Assembly: GCA_022822495.1 (NCBI GenBank)
Contig: JAJEBQ010000028.1
Location: 1-64,000 of the forward strand
DNA length: 64,000 nucleotides
Source: Paracoccaceae bacterium
GTDB taxonomy: Bacteria; Pseudomonadota; Alphaproteobacteria; Rhodobacterales; Rhodobacteraceae
Direction of reading: 5' to 3'
The stretch's first letter is position 1; every line of letters starts with the position of its first letter. This document shows positions 26,631-36,488 of the stretch, piece by piece. The notes under the pieces were generated by a model that saw only the letters and a program-made list of their open reading frames with translations, made no database searches and was not told where the DNA came from. A program made the position numbers and the translations under genes.

Positions 26631-29372
26631 ATGTCGGATTTACAACAAAACAAATGGTGGAAGTTTGATTTCCATACGCATACTCCTGCTTCTAATGATT
26701 TCTCTGGGAAAGATAAAAGTTCAGAGCTAACCCCAAGAAATTGGTTGAAAGGAGGTATGGTTGCAAATCTTGATTGTGTTGCAATTACTGACCATAATAC
26801 AGGTGATTGGATTAACAAATTAAAGGAAGAAAACAATCGTTTACGAAGTTCTCAAGATAAACCAGATTGGTATAGAGATTTAACAATTTTTCCTGGAGTA
26901 GAAATTACCGTCCAAGAAAGTGCTAACCGTATACATTTACTTGCCATATTTGATCCTGAAAAAGGTACTAATGAAATATCAGCTGCGCTAGGCGCTTGCG
27001 GGATCACTTCTAGTTTAGGGGATGAACAAGTAACTTCTACTAATAAAAGTTTTGTTGAAACCATTAATAAGATTGAGGAAGCTGGTGGATTAGCAATTCC
27101 TGCTCATGTTGAGAAACCAAAAGGCTTGCTGGAAAATACCCAAACGCAAAATCCAGCAATTAAAGAAAGCCTAGAAGAAGTTATTGTAGTGGAATGCTGC
27201 GATCCCACTAAGTTTGATAATGCCGCACCTGAGTTAAATAATCTTTTACAACGTCTAGCAAAGGTAAGGGGATCAGACGCTCATAAATTAGAAGATATAG
27301 GTAACAATTTTAGCTGGATAAAAATGGCTAAACCATCAATAGAAAGTCTGCGCTGGGCGTTTATAAATCACAAATTTAATGTCAAAAACCAAATTAAAGA
27401 CCCTAACAGTGACCCCCGAATATTCTTTTCAAAAATGAGTATTCGAAACATGTATCATTGTGGTCGTGATAAAGCAAAACCTTTCGAAATCCACTTTCAT
27501 CCACATTTAAATACTATCATAGGTGGTAGGGGATCCGGAAAATCAACACTATTAGAATCAATTCGTATAGTTTCAGGAAAAGACAAGAATCTTATTACAG
27601 AAGCTCCTAAAATACACGAAGAATTGAAAAAATTTATGAAACTTTTTCCTGATGGAGTGATGTTAGAAAATACAGCCATAATTCTAGAACTAAAAAGGAA
27701 TGAAAAACAATATCGTTTGGTGTGGAAATTTGATACTAACAAACCAGTTTTGGAGGAAAAAACTGAAAAAGGTGACTGGTCAGAAATTGAAACTGGAGAT
27801 CTTGAACAGCGTTTCGAAATAAACCTTTTTAGCCAGAAGCAAATAAACGCACTTGCAACAAACCCAAGAGGGTTATTGGAACTTGTAGATCGTTCTCCAG
27901 AAGTAGATAGAGCAAATTGGGACTCAAAATGGAAGAAAAACAAAAACAATTTTTTTCAGATTAGATTAAGAAAACGGGAGTTACAACGGCAGTTGAATGA
28001 AGAGGAACAAATACAAGCTACTTTAGTGGACATTGAAAGCGACCTTGAGCAGTATGAAAAATCAGGCCATGACCAGATTTTACAAAATTATCAAATTAGA
28101 ACCCGCCAAAAGAATAGCCTACCGGACGACGACAAAATTCTTAGTGATCTTTCTTCAGATATTAGAAGGTTTGCTTCAAGTGTTGAACTTGCTGAATTCC
28201 CAGATCATATTTTTGAGGAAGGCGAATTAACTAATGAGTTAAAAACAATTTACGCGGAGTTTGCTAGTGAAATTGACAAGATTGGCAAATCTCTTGACAG
28301 GATTGCTGACGATATTGATGATTTAATTTCCCAGAACAAAGAAAAAATAAATGGAACAAAATGGTTTGAGACTTGGAAAGAAAGTGATCGTGCATACCAA
28401 AATTTAACTAGCATGAATGACCAAAATGATACCCAATTGAACATTTTTCGTTATGGCGAGTTAGTGCAAAAGCGCAACCAATTACAAAATCGTTTGAAGC
28501 AATTGGACAATGTTCAATTGGAATTATCGCTTGTTGAAGATCAAGCAAATGAATCGCTGGAAACCTTAAAATCTTTACGTGAAGAACTATTCAACAAAAG
28601 AAAGGCATTTATTGATAAGGTTATTGGAGAGAGCCCATATGTCCGAATGGATGTAAGTAAATTTGGCGACAAGGAACTGTTAGAAGAAGATATCAGAAGT
28701 ATACTTGGCATAGATAAGGAGTTTAAAACTTCAATATTTGATTCTGATAATAATCAAGGACTGCTTTGGGAACTATACTCAGAGGAAGATGAGGTATTAT
28801 TTGGGGATAAAATAGATGAGATAAAAGCCAGTATTCATGATATCGCAAATGGTAACAACCCTGATGTTCACAGGAAGTTTTATAGTCGTTTAAATCAACT
28901 TCTAAATACGAAACCAGAGGTATTTGACCATCTTGACTCTTGGTGGCCTGAGGATAGACTTCAAGTCAAGTTTTCAAGAAATGCCTCTCCTTTCAAATTT
29001 GAAAACTTAGAGAAGGGATCGGCCGGTCAAAAAGCTGCGGCCATCCTAGCGTTTTTATTATGCCATGGTGAAGGTCCAGTAGTTATTGATCAGCCAGAAG
29101 ATGATCTTGATAATGCTCTGATTTATGATCTTATTGTTACACAAATTCAATCAATAAAAGCTAGGCGGCAACTGATCATAGCGACCCATAATCCCAATAT
29201 TGTTGTAAACGGGGACTCGGAATTAGTTAATATATTGAAATTTATTAAAGGTCAGGTACGAATACCTACACATGGAGGGCTTGAAGAACAAACTGTTCGG
29301 TCCGAAATCTGTGATATAATGGAGGGTGGTCAAATAGCTTTTGAAAACAGATTTAATAAAATAATGCAGTAG
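26631..29372 (+). CDS. PHP-domain/SMC-like ATPase (TrlF/RloC-like), candidate defence protein
   Basis: This 913-residue protein joins an N-terminal PHP phosphoesterase domain to an SMC/RloC-like ABC ATPase. PHP metal ligands are visible: H15 and H17 (FHTHT), D54/H55 (TDHN), E91 (GVEIT), H102, H159 (PAH), and D216/H218 (GSDAH). The ATPase has Walker A GGRGSGKST (298-306), a long charged coiled-coil-like middle (about 430-690), a signature-like GSAGQK (about 796), Walker B VVIDQPEDDLDN (about 817-828) and an H-loop histidine near 853. Proteins of this shape are found in bacterial conflict loci. It is co-transcribed with the AlbA/HATPase gene 7 bp downstream. The biochemical target, nucleic acid or nucleotide, is unknown. 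Confidence 0.85.
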   Translation: MSDLQQNKWWKFDFHTHTPASNDFSGKDKSSELTPRNWLKGGMVANLDCVAITDHNTGDWINKLKEENNRLRSSQDKPDWYRDLTIFPGVEITVQESANRIHLLAIFDPEKGTNEISAALGACGITSSLGDEQVTSTNKSFVETINKIEEAGGLAIPAHVEKPKGLLENTQTQNPAIKESLEEVIVVECCDPTKFDNAAPELNNLLQRLAKVRGSDAHKLEDIGNNFSWIKMAKPSIESLRWAFINHKFNVKNQIKDPNSDPRIFFSKMSIRNMYHCGRDKAKPFEIHFHPHLNTIIGGRGSGKSTLLESIRIVSGKDKNLITEAPKIHEELKKFMKLFPDGVMLENTAIILELKRNEKQYRLVWKFDTNKPVLEEKTEKGDWSEIETGDLEQRFEINLFSQKQINALATNPRGLLELVDRSPEVDRANWDSKWKKNKNNFFQIRLRKRELQRQLNEEEQIQATLVDIESDLEQYEKSGHDQILQNYQIRTRQKNSLPDDDKILSDLSSDIRRFASSVELAEFPDHIFEEGELTNELKTIYAEFASEIDKIGKSLDRIADDIDDLISQNKEKINGTKWFETWKESDRAYQNLTSMNDQNDTQLNIFRYGELVQKRNQLQNRLKQLDNVQLELSLVEDQANESLETLKSLREELFNKRKAFIDKVIGESPYVRMDVSKFGDKELLEEDIRSILGIDKEFKTSIFDSDNNQGLLWELYSEEDEVLFGDKIDEIKASIHDIANGNNPDVHRKFYSRLNQLLNTKPEVFDHLDSWWPEDRLQVKFSRNASPFKFENLEKGSAGQKAAAILAFLLCHGEGPVVIDQPEDDLDNALIYDLIVTQIQSIKARRQLIIATHNPNIVVNGDSELVNILKFIKGQVRIPTHGGLEEQTVRSEICDIMEGGQIAFENRFNKIMQ

Positions 29373-29379
29373 AGATGCC

Positions 29380-30636
29380 ATGTTTCAAACCACCGAAGAA
29401 CTATTAAACCAAATCCATTTGGGTGAAGATTCATCACTTGAATTAAAAGATCTTAGATTTGGTGCAAACAAGGTTATAAGTCCAAGCCGAGATAGTATGG
29501 CTGATGAGTTGGCTGCGATGGCAAATACAACTGATGGTGTGGTTGTATTAGGTATTGATGACAAATCAAAACTGATTAACGGTTTGCCAGAGGATAAGTT
29601 AAGTATAGTTGAAGCTTGGCTAGATGAAATTTGTAACGATAGCATTGATCCACCACTCGTTTGTGTGATTCGTAAAATCCCTTTATTGAACAATGAAAAT
29701 AGCGGTTCCAGAATAATCGTTCGAATTGATATCCAAAAAAGTTTATTCGTCCATCAAAGTCCTAGTGGATATTTTCAGAGAATCGGTAGTTCCAAGCGGT
29801 TAATGAAACCTGATAATTTAGCTAGGTTATTTCAACAAAGAAGCCAAACAAGGATTATACGTTTTGATGAGCAACCGGTAACTACCGCTGAAATAAGTTG
29901 CCTAGAAAAAAAATTATGGGAAAAATTTAAAACACCTCAATCACCCCAAGAAGATGGTGAGTTTTTGGATAAACTCAACCTTTCAACCCGTGATGAAAGG
30001 GGTAAGATGTGTCCCACTGTAAGTGGTATTTTGATGACTTGTAGCAAACCTCACGAATACCTTCCAAACGCATTTATACAGGCAGTATCTTACCGGGGTA
30101 AAGAACGAAATGCTGCTTATCAAATAGATGCAAGAGATATATTTGGAACTTTGGATTTACAAATTGTTGAGGCTTGCAATTTCGTTAAAAAGAATATGCA
30201 GGTTTATGCCAAAAAAGAACCCGGACGTATCGATATTCCACAATTTGATATGCAGGCAATTTTTGAAGCATTAGTGAATGCTGTTGCTCATAGGGACTAT
30301 TCCATTTATGGGTCGAAAATAAGATTGCATATGTTCTCTGACCGCCTAGAAATAAACTCTCCGGGTACTATTCCCAACTCCATGACAATTGAGAGTCTGC
30401 CATTACGGCAATCTTCACGTAATGAACTACTAACAAGCCTACTCGCAAGGTCTCCACTCCCAACATATCTTAGTGAACAGGGACATCGTAATTATCTCAT
30501 GGATAAAAGAGGAGAAGGCGTACCCATCATTCTTTCAAAAAGTCAAAAACTCTCAGGTTTGAGACCAATTTATAGCTTGGTTGACGATATGGAACTTCAG
30601 TTAACCATTTTTGCAGCTGAAGCAGCTCAAACATAA
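29380..30636 (+). CDS. AlbA_2 (Schlafen-like) plus HATPase_c_4 protein
   Basis: This 418-residue protein begins with an AlbA_2/Schlafen-type domain (DSSLELKDLRFG, then DELAAMANTTDGVVVLGIDD, YFQRIGSSKRLMKPDNLARLF). Its C-terminal half resembles the RecG-like HATPase_c_4 family (FEALVNAVAHRDYSIYGSKI and MFSDRLEINSPGTIP). Such proteins are usually annotated as ATP-binding transcription regulators or RecG-like; several occur in defence contexts. It follows the PHP-SMC ATPase by 7 bp on the same strand, so the two are a single operon and probably one functional unit. Confidence 0.87.
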   Translation: MFQTTEELLNQIHLGEDSSLELKDLRFGANKVISPSRDSMADELAAMANTTDGVVVLGIDDKSKLINGLPEDKLSIVEAWLDEICNDSIDPPLVCVIRKIPLLNNENSGSRIIVRIDIQKSLFVHQSPSGYFQRIGSSKRLMKPDNLARLFQQRSQTRIIRFDEQPVTTAEISCLEKKLWEKFKTPQSPQEDGEFLDKLNLSTRDERGKMCPTVSGILMTCSKPHEYLPNAFIQAVSYRGKERNAAYQIDARDIFGTLDLQIVEACNFVKKNMQVYAKKEPGRIDIPQFDMQAIFEALVNAVAHRDYSIYGSKIRLHMFSDRLEINSPGTIPNSMTIESLPLRQSSRNELLTSLLARSPLPTYLSEQGHRNYLMDKRGEGVPIILSKSQKLSGLRPIYSLVDDMELQLTIFAAEAAQT

Positions 30637-31307
30637 TTACCTTTGGCAATAAGGCATTTTTAAACCAGGACTTTCTCACGCTTAAATTGATTTCAATTAT
30701 TTGAGCACTTCAATTGTCCAAATGTATCGAATAACCGATACTCATCGCAATCAATTTGGGTTTGATACAAAAAATGGTGCCTATGGTACTTGTGCGACCC
30801 CCATCGGTACAGGTTCGCCAAGAGTATTGCTTACCCTGTTCCGTTCATCAAGCAACGACGGATTACTTTTTACCTTGTCTTGGTCATAGGGCGAATGCTT
30901 GCCCTATACCGCATTGCACGCCTCCCATCGATGGAGATTATCATGGTGCGCTGCCTTGGTAAATGCAGAAGGGCCATTCGCAATTATGACCGCAAGCGCG
31001 ATGGTGTTGCCGATCGCCCGGTTGGCGGGGGAATGGCCAACCCGCGCCAGACAAGCCTCTTCCAATGGATAGGTCTTCACTAATCTATCTCTGAGCCTGC
31101 CTGAGTGGTTACCATTTATTTAAGATTGCTCAGCTACAGCTCACAGGGATTTTAATAATAACTATTGTGATGCTAATTTGATACATTAAAATTTATATTT
31201 TGATATAATGATTTATTTTTAAAGCTTTAAAAAATATTCTTTGTAATTAAATTTAATGAAGTATATTTATATCATAAAGTAGTTTTATTCGAATTAATGG
31301 CACAGAA
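30637..31307. other. 670-bp gap without a recognisable gene
   Basis: Positions 30,780-31,080 are clearly more GC-rich than their surroundings and could be the remains of an acquired gene, but no frame on either strand gives a family I recognise. The last 150 bp before hipB are very AT-rich and likely hold the promoter. A small hairpin, GTATCG-N6-CGATAC, occurs near 30,725. Confidence 0.5.
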
Positions 31308-31664
31308 ATGACGCATAAAATTGATTTTCCAACTGCATCAAGCAACACAGTAGTGGAGGCTCTCGGCAAACGTCTTGATCAGATCCGTTTGAGTCGTAAC
31401 ATACCCCAGTATGAACTTGCAAGAGAAGCTGGTATATCAAGAAGTACTCTAACACGCTTGGCTAATGGCAGGCCGATATCCCTTGATTCCTTCGTTCGGA
31501 TCATGCAGGCGCTGCATCTCTCAGATCATCTTTATGGACTACTGCCTGATCCAGGCATACGACCCGTTGACCGTGTTCACCTAAAAGGTAAAGAACGTCA
31601 AAGGGCTAGAAAAAAACACGACAAGTTATCAGAATGGACTTGGGGTAATAATAAAGAGAATTAG
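31308..31664 (+). CDS. hipB: HipB-like antitoxin (copy 1)
   Basis: This 118-residue Xre-type helix-turn-helix protein contains GKRLDQIRLSRNIPQYELAREAGISRSTLTRLANGRPISLDSFVRIMQAL, a clean HTH_3 domain, and a basic C-terminus. It is 2 bp upstream of a HipA-type kinase. HipB binds HipA and represses the operon. Confidence 0.88.
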   Translation: MTHKIDFPTASSNTVVEALGKRLDQIRLSRNIPQYELAREAGISRSTLTRLANGRPISLDSFVRIMQALHLSDHLYGLLPDPGIRPVDRVHLKGKERQRARKKHDKLSEWTWGNNKEN

Positions 31665-31666
31665 GT

Positions 31667-32971
31667 ATGGTCGGTACAGCGCGTGTTATTCTCTGGGATA
31701 GAGATATTGGTGCTGTAACCTGGGTCTCTGATAGAGTTCTTGGTGTATTTCAGTACACCCCGAAATTTGTAAATTCAGGTTTTGAAGTTGCACCTTTGAC
31801 AATGCCTCTAGCGGAAACACCCTATGAGTTCCCTTCCCTGTCAAGCGAGACATTCCAAGGTTTACCTGGCTTACTTGCCGACAGTTTGCCTGACAAGTTC
31901 GGAAACACGCTGATCGATACATGGCTTGCTTCAAAAGGACGTCAACCTGGAAGTTTTACACCTGTCGAGCGACTTTGTTACATCGGTACACGTGGTATGG
32001 GTGCTCTTGAGTTCAAACCCTTGATTGAAGATGTGGTTGGAAATGACAGTATAATTGAGATTGGTGCCCTTGTCTCCCTAGTGAGTCGTGTACTTGATGA
32101 TCGTATTGAGCTAGAAGGCAAGTTACTAGGAATAAATGATGAGAAAGCGCTTATAGACATTTTACGAGTAAGTGCATCGGCAGGAGGCGCGCGTGCAAAG
32201 GCGTTAATTGCCTGGAATCACCACACTGGAGAATTCCGATCAGGACAAATTCAGGCTAGACAGGATTTCTCACATTGGCTTATTAAATTTGATGGTGTGT
32301 CGGGTAGTAAAGATCATCAGATTCTTGATCCACAAGGTTATGGTCGTATTGAATACGCTTATTATCTAATGGCACAGGCCGCAGGAATTGAGATGCAAGA
32401 ATGCCGTTTGTTTGAAGAAGGAGGTCGGGCCCATTTCATGACACGTCGGTTTGACCGTACATCTGGTGGGGGCAAACTTCATATGCAATCTCTTGGAGCA
32501 ATGATGCATTTTGATTTTAACTACTCGGGTGCGAATAGCTATGAACAGGCACTTCAAACAATGAGAAGGCTTTGTCTTTCAATGGAGGAGATTGAACAAC
32601 AGGTTCTTCGCACATTTTTCAATGTACTTGCACGGAATCAGGATGACCATGTCAAAAACATTGCCTTCCTGATGAATAAGAACGGAGAATGGTGCCTTTC
32701 GCCTGCTTTTGATGTTGTCTACTCCTATAATCCTTCAGGATTAACAAGACAGCATCAAATGAGTATTGGTGGTAAACGGGATGGGTTTAAACTTGATGAC
32801 CTCTTTTCTTTTGCTGGTGTAGGTGGACTTAAAAAGGCTCGAGCGAAACGATTGCTCGGGAAAGTTTCGGCAGCAGTTGGCAACTGGCGGCATTTTGCCA
32901 AAGAAGCTGATGTTCTTCAGGAAAATGTTGTCAAAATAGAACGGGCCCACCGGAGTGAATTATTTATCTAG
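31667..32971 (+). CDS. hipA: HipA-like serine/threonine kinase toxin (copy 1)
   Basis: This 434-residue protein belongs to the HipA family, whose type member phosphorylates glutamyl-tRNA synthetase and induces persistence. It has the N-terminal subdomain (GLPGLLADSLPDKFG), an SAGGARAKALIAW P-loop-like segment, the catalytic loop ARNQDDHVKNIAF and the metal-binding LSPAFDVVYSYNP. It is full length and paired with hipB. It belongs to the short-antitoxin HipA group typical of Proteobacteria; its target is not known. Confidence 0.9.
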   Translation: MVGTARVILWDRDIGAVTWVSDRVLGVFQYTPKFVNSGFEVAPLTMPLAETPYEFPSLSSETFQGLPGLLADSLPDKFGNTLIDTWLASKGRQPGSFTPVERLCYIGTRGMGALEFKPLIEDVVGNDSIIEIGALVSLVSRVLDDRIELEGKLLGINDEKALIDILRVSASAGGARAKALIAWNHHTGEFRSGQIQARQDFSHWLIKFDGVSGSKDHQILDPQGYGRIEYAYYLMAQAAGIEMQECRLFEEGGRAHFMTRRFDRTSGGGKLHMQSLGAMMHFDFNYSGANSYEQALQTMRRLCLSMEEIEQQVLRTFFNVLARNQDDHVKNIAFLMNKNGEWCLSPAFDVVYSYNPSGLTRQHQMSIGGKRDGFKLDDLFSFAGVGGLKKARAKRLLGKVSAAVGNWRHFAKEADVLQENVVKIERAHRSELFI

Positions 32972-33221
32972 CTTTCTCCTCATTGGAAAGCATCTAAATT
33001 GAATCTCTTTAGTTGACTCATCTAGCCTTTGCGGCTGTGAAAATGGATAAAACCGGACAGGAATTACATGATTGTATTTGGCACAATCAAAGAACTGCTA
33101 GGTGTCAGAAACTATTTCCGGCAATACATGGTTTACAGGACGGCAAAGTTTAAAATTAACTGTAAGTTTATTACCCTCTTACTACAATTTATTTTAAAAA
33201 TTAGAAAATGTTTATTGGTTA

Positions 33222-33457
33222 AGGAAATGCACGCAAACATTGATGATGAACTAATAAAATTAGCCAAGAAAAATTGAAGGTTACGAATTGCTTATTTAAA
33301 CTTAGCTTATGAGACACAGCTTGACGGTGACGTTGAAATAGGAAAGAGTATGCTTGAATTCTATGTTTGCTCAACGGTAGGTTAGAATGCCATGGCCAAG
33401 GCTTTGGGAAGAAATCCCAAGATTTTAAAACGAATGCTCAGGGTTAATCCTCGTTAA
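33222..33457 (+). pseudogene. Decayed HTH antitoxin/regulator remnant
   Basis: Reading one frame through three stop codons gives IAYLNLAYETQLDGDVEIG, KSMLEFYVCSTVG, a stop, then NAMAKALGRNPKILKRMLRVNPR. This matches the plan of small helix-turn-helix regulators paired with RelE-type toxins, in which a L-SGDVDTGKAxLRDYINAT segment precedes a GKSPKSLMRM recognition helix. No toxin frame is seen next to it. The remaining DNA from 32,972 to 33,717 shows no other gene. Confidence 0.5.
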
Positions 33458-33717
33458 AGTAATTTAGTTATGATAATCAGCCCAACTGAGGAAATACGAA
33501 GAAGATATACCTTAAACTTACTCAAAAGTGATAACATCAACTAAGCATGTCTTCCCCTTGGGATTTTATTGATATAACATAGTTGATTGTTTTGATTAGT
33601 GTGAGCAAATTCACTAGAAAATTCTTTGGGTTAACACTCATTGCTTCTTCTGTAAGCCAAAAAACAAGAAAAACAATCAAGTTATAAAACTGTAATTTTT
33701 AATTTTGGTGGTAGATA

Positions 33718-34206
33718 GTGAAGTTCGAAAAGGAAGAGCCTGAAGATTTTACAGAGATTGAGGTCCTGCTAGATCATGCTTTTGGCTTGGGACGAACCAA
33801 TCTATCGTCTTATCAATTAAGGGTCGGAAACAAACCTGTTAAAGCATTATCATTGGTGGCAAGAGAGGAAAATGGATCAATTTCTGGTACTATAAGATTT
33901 TGGCCCATCAAGGTCGGCCAGTCAAAGTCAAACGTACTTCTGCTTGGGCCAATTGCAGTGCATCCCATCCGCCAGGGTGAAGGATTTGGTTCTCATCTGA
34001 TATGGGAAGGTATTTTTAACGCCAGAAGTTTGGGTTGGGAAGCCATTCTACTCGTAGGAGATGAACCCTATTATTCAAAATTTGGATTTTCGGTACTACG
34101 AACAGTTGAGTTTCCCCCACCTACTGATCCCAATAGGGTATTATGTCTTGAGTTGATCAATGGTACCAGGAATTTGCTTAAAGGGAAGGTTAAACCACCC
34201 AGTTGA
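33718..34206 (+). CDS. GNAT-family N-acetyltransferase (YhbS-like)
   Basis: This 162-residue protein starts at a GTG and has the GNAT core LLGPIAVHPIRQGEGFGSHLIWEGI (acetyl-CoA loop R-Q-G-E-G-F-G) followed by LVGDEPYYSKFGFSV, typical of the YhbS-type subgroup. It is convergent with ptsP, 17 bp away. Substrate unknown. Confidence 0.88.
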   Translation: MKFEKEEPEDFTEIEVLLDHAFGLGRTNLSSYQLRVGNKPVKALSLVAREENGSISGTIRFWPIKVGQSKSNVLLLGPIAVHPIRQGEGFGSHLIWEGIFNARSLGWEAILLVGDEPYYSKFGFSVLRTVEFPPPTDPNRVLCLELINGTRNLLKGKVKPPS

Positions 34207-34223
34207 TATGACCCTGAAGAAAG

Positions 34224-36488
34224 TCACGTAACGGAACTTTTACACTTGCTTAAGACTAGTTTGATATCTTCATCAAATGTGACTTTACCCTCAGCGTATG
34301 CCTTATTGATTTGAGATTTGATTTCTTTCAAATCTACCTGCCTGAGATAATGCTTGACTTTACCAAGACTTGCCGAACGAAGTGAAAAAGAAGTAACACC
34401 CATAGCAGCAAGACAAATGGCGATATCTGGTCGGCCAGCATCTTCGCCACAATAGCTAATCTTGGTGTTATTCTCGTTACATCGGCTACAGATATACTCA
34501 ATGAATTTAAGGTAACTGAGATGTAAAGCATGGTATCGGCTGCGAACCCTTTCATTCTGGCGATCAGCAGCAAAGAAAAACTGCTTCAGGTCATTACCTC
34601 CTATGGATAGAAAATCGGCAGATTGATAGAAATAATTGGGAGCAAATGCGAGTGATGGAGTTTCCAACATAGCCCCAATTTCAATATGCTCTGGTATGAC
34701 CTTACCCAGTCTCTTTAATCTGCTGATTTGTCTTACGCACAGCTCTTTGGCTTGGGTAAATTCTTCCAGGCTGGAAACCATCGGGAACATAATGTTGAGT
34801 GGCCGTCCATTTGCACCTTGTATAAGTGCCTGGATCTGCATTTGTAGTAATCCGGGTTTATCCAGAGATATTCTGATCGCACGCCACCCCATCGCAGGAT
34901 TCGGCTCTTCTTCTCTTTTCAAGTATGGAACCATTTTGTCGGAGCCAATGTCGACTGTACGAAATACAACCCTCTTACCTTTGGCCGAGTCTAAAACCGT
35001 AGAATATTGATTGGCTAATTCCTCCCTAGATGGGATCCTGTTTGTATCCAAAAATCGTAATTCGGTACGGAACAATCCAACACCTTCTGCACCAGAACGT
35101 TCGAGATTTGGAAGTTCGGCCATTAAACCAGCATTGATATACAGCCTAACATTGGTACCATCCAGCGTTCTGGCGGGGAGTTGCCTTATTTTGGCATAAG
35201 TTGCCCTGACCGTTTCGGCCATTTCAATTCGGTTATGGATTGAGGCAGCAACAAATTCATCAGGACGAAGGTGAACCGACTGATTTTCACCGTCAATAAA
35301 AATGACATCATCATTCAGGGCTTCTGTCGTAATTCCCTTTACGTGAATAACCAATGGTATGGCCATGGCTCTTGCGATGATTGTGGCATGAGAACCTACC
35401 GATCCTTCCTCCAGGACAATCCCCTCGAGGTTTCTGCCATATTCAAGCAACTCACCAGGACCTATGTTTCTAGCTATCAAGATGGGGTTGTCAGGAATGT
35501 CATCCTTTAAATGCCTGCCCTGGCCGGTGAGAATTCTCAACAGTCTGTTAAAGAGGTCATCAAGATCATGAAACCGATCCTTTAGGTAGGGGTCAGTTGA
35601 TTTTTCCATCCGGGCACGGGCTTCTGATTGTTCCTTTTCAACCGAAGCCTCCGCAGACAATCCTGTTGCAATGTTTCCTTCCATTCTGGTTAACCAACCA
35701 GATGAATTGGCAAACATTCTGTATGTTTCGAGAACCTCCCGTTGTTCCAGGGAAATCGAGTGTTGCGTCTGCGAGTCCAACAGGTAATCGACTGTACCCC
35801 GAAGTTCCTCAATGGCACCATTCAGTCGCTTAAGTTCTTTTTTGGGATTATCGGTCACAGGATTTGTAATGACAACCCTAGGTTCATGCAAAAGTACCTT
35901 ACCTTCGGCAAAACCTTCATGTGCAACGAAACCCTTGTAGCTTGCCGGTTGGGTATGAAGAGCAGATAAGGCCTTTCCTTCACCGGTAATGATACCGGTT
36001 TCTCGCATTTCGGCCAAAACTGTGGCAACGACAGCCAGAGTATTGACTTCACTCAAGTGAAATTTTCTGGCATCCTTTGTTTGAACGACCAAAACACCCA
36101 GAGTTTGTCCCAACCTTTGAATGGGGACACCAAGAAAGGAGGAATAACGCTCTTCACCGGTCTCGGCCATATAGCGAAAACCCTTCTCAGAAGGAGCATC
36201 AGGCGAGTTCACAGGTTCCGAGAGTCTGGAAACCCTGCCGACTAGCCCTTCGTTTACCCTTAAGCGGGTTACATGTACTGCCTCAGGATTCAAACCTTTG
36301 GTAGCACAGAGTTCAAGGGTTTTGGGATCCCTGTGAAGGTAAATTGAGCACACATCAACTCCCATTGACTGAGAGACGATTTCAGCAATCTGATTTAGCC
36401 TCTGTTGACCATCACCCTCACTAGCCAGGGCGTCATTAAGTCTGAGGAGTAATTCTTGGGAGGAGATTTCTACGTCCTGGGTATTCAT
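34224..36488 (-). CDS. ptsP: PtsP, nitrogen-PTS phosphoenolpyruvate phosphotransferase
   Basis: Enzyme I of the nitrogen phosphotransferase system starts a phosphate relay from phosphoenolpyruvate that senses nitrogen and carbon state. The 754-residue chain has an N-terminal GAF domain (about 20-165), then the PEP-utilising N-terminal domain, the phospho-histidine loop GSVGSHATIIARAMAIPLV, and the C-terminal barrel (MLETPSLAF, ISIGGNDLKQF-type segment here LSIGGNDLKQFF, and YCGEDAGRP with the conserved cysteine). It overlaps the lysC stop by one base. The lysC-ptsP pair is common in Alphaproteobacteria. Confidence 0.94.
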   Translation of the reverse strand: MNTQDVEISSQELLLRLNDALASEGDGQQRLNQIAEIVSQSMGVDVCSIYLHRDPKTLELCATKGLNPEAVHVTRLRVNEGLVGRVSRLSEPVNSPDAPSEKGFRYMAETGEERYSSFLGVPIQRLGQTLGVLVVQTKDARKFHLSEVNTLAVVATVLAEMRETGIITGEGKALSALHTQPASYKGFVAHEGFAEGKVLLHEPRVVITNPVTDNPKKELKRLNGAIEELRGTVDYLLDSQTQHSISLEQREVLETYRMFANSSGWLTRMEGNIATGLSAEASVEKEQSEARARMEKSTDPYLKDRFHDLDDLFNRLLRILTGQGRHLKDDIPDNPILIARNIGPGELLEYGRNLEGIVLEEGSVGSHATIIARAMAIPLVIHVKGITTEALNDDVIFIDGENQSVHLRPDEFVAASIHNRIEMAETVRATYAKIRQLPARTLDGTNVRLYINAGLMAELPNLERSGAEGVGLFRTELRFLDTNRIPSREELANQYSTVLDSAKGKRVVFRTVDIGSDKMVPYLKREEEPNPAMGWRAIRISLDKPGLLQMQIQALIQGANGRPLNIMFPMVSSLEEFTQAKELCVRQISRLKRLGKVIPEHIEIGAMLETPSLAFAPNYFYQSADFLSIGGNDLKQFFFAADRQNERVRSRYHALHLSYLKFIEYICSRCNENNTKISYCGEDAGRPDIAICLAAMGVTSFSLRSASLGKVKHYLRQVDLKEIKSQINKAYAEGKVTFDEDIKLVLSKCKSSVT

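Noticed and set aside
30701..31083. Overlapping plus-strand frames in a GC-richer patch
   Set aside because: No recognisable domain, no ribosome site, and the frames overlap each other; kept only as a possible relic.
33068..33277. A 69-codon frame after hipA
   Set aside because: Only its last residues are in frame with the antitoxin relic; the beginning resembles nothing.
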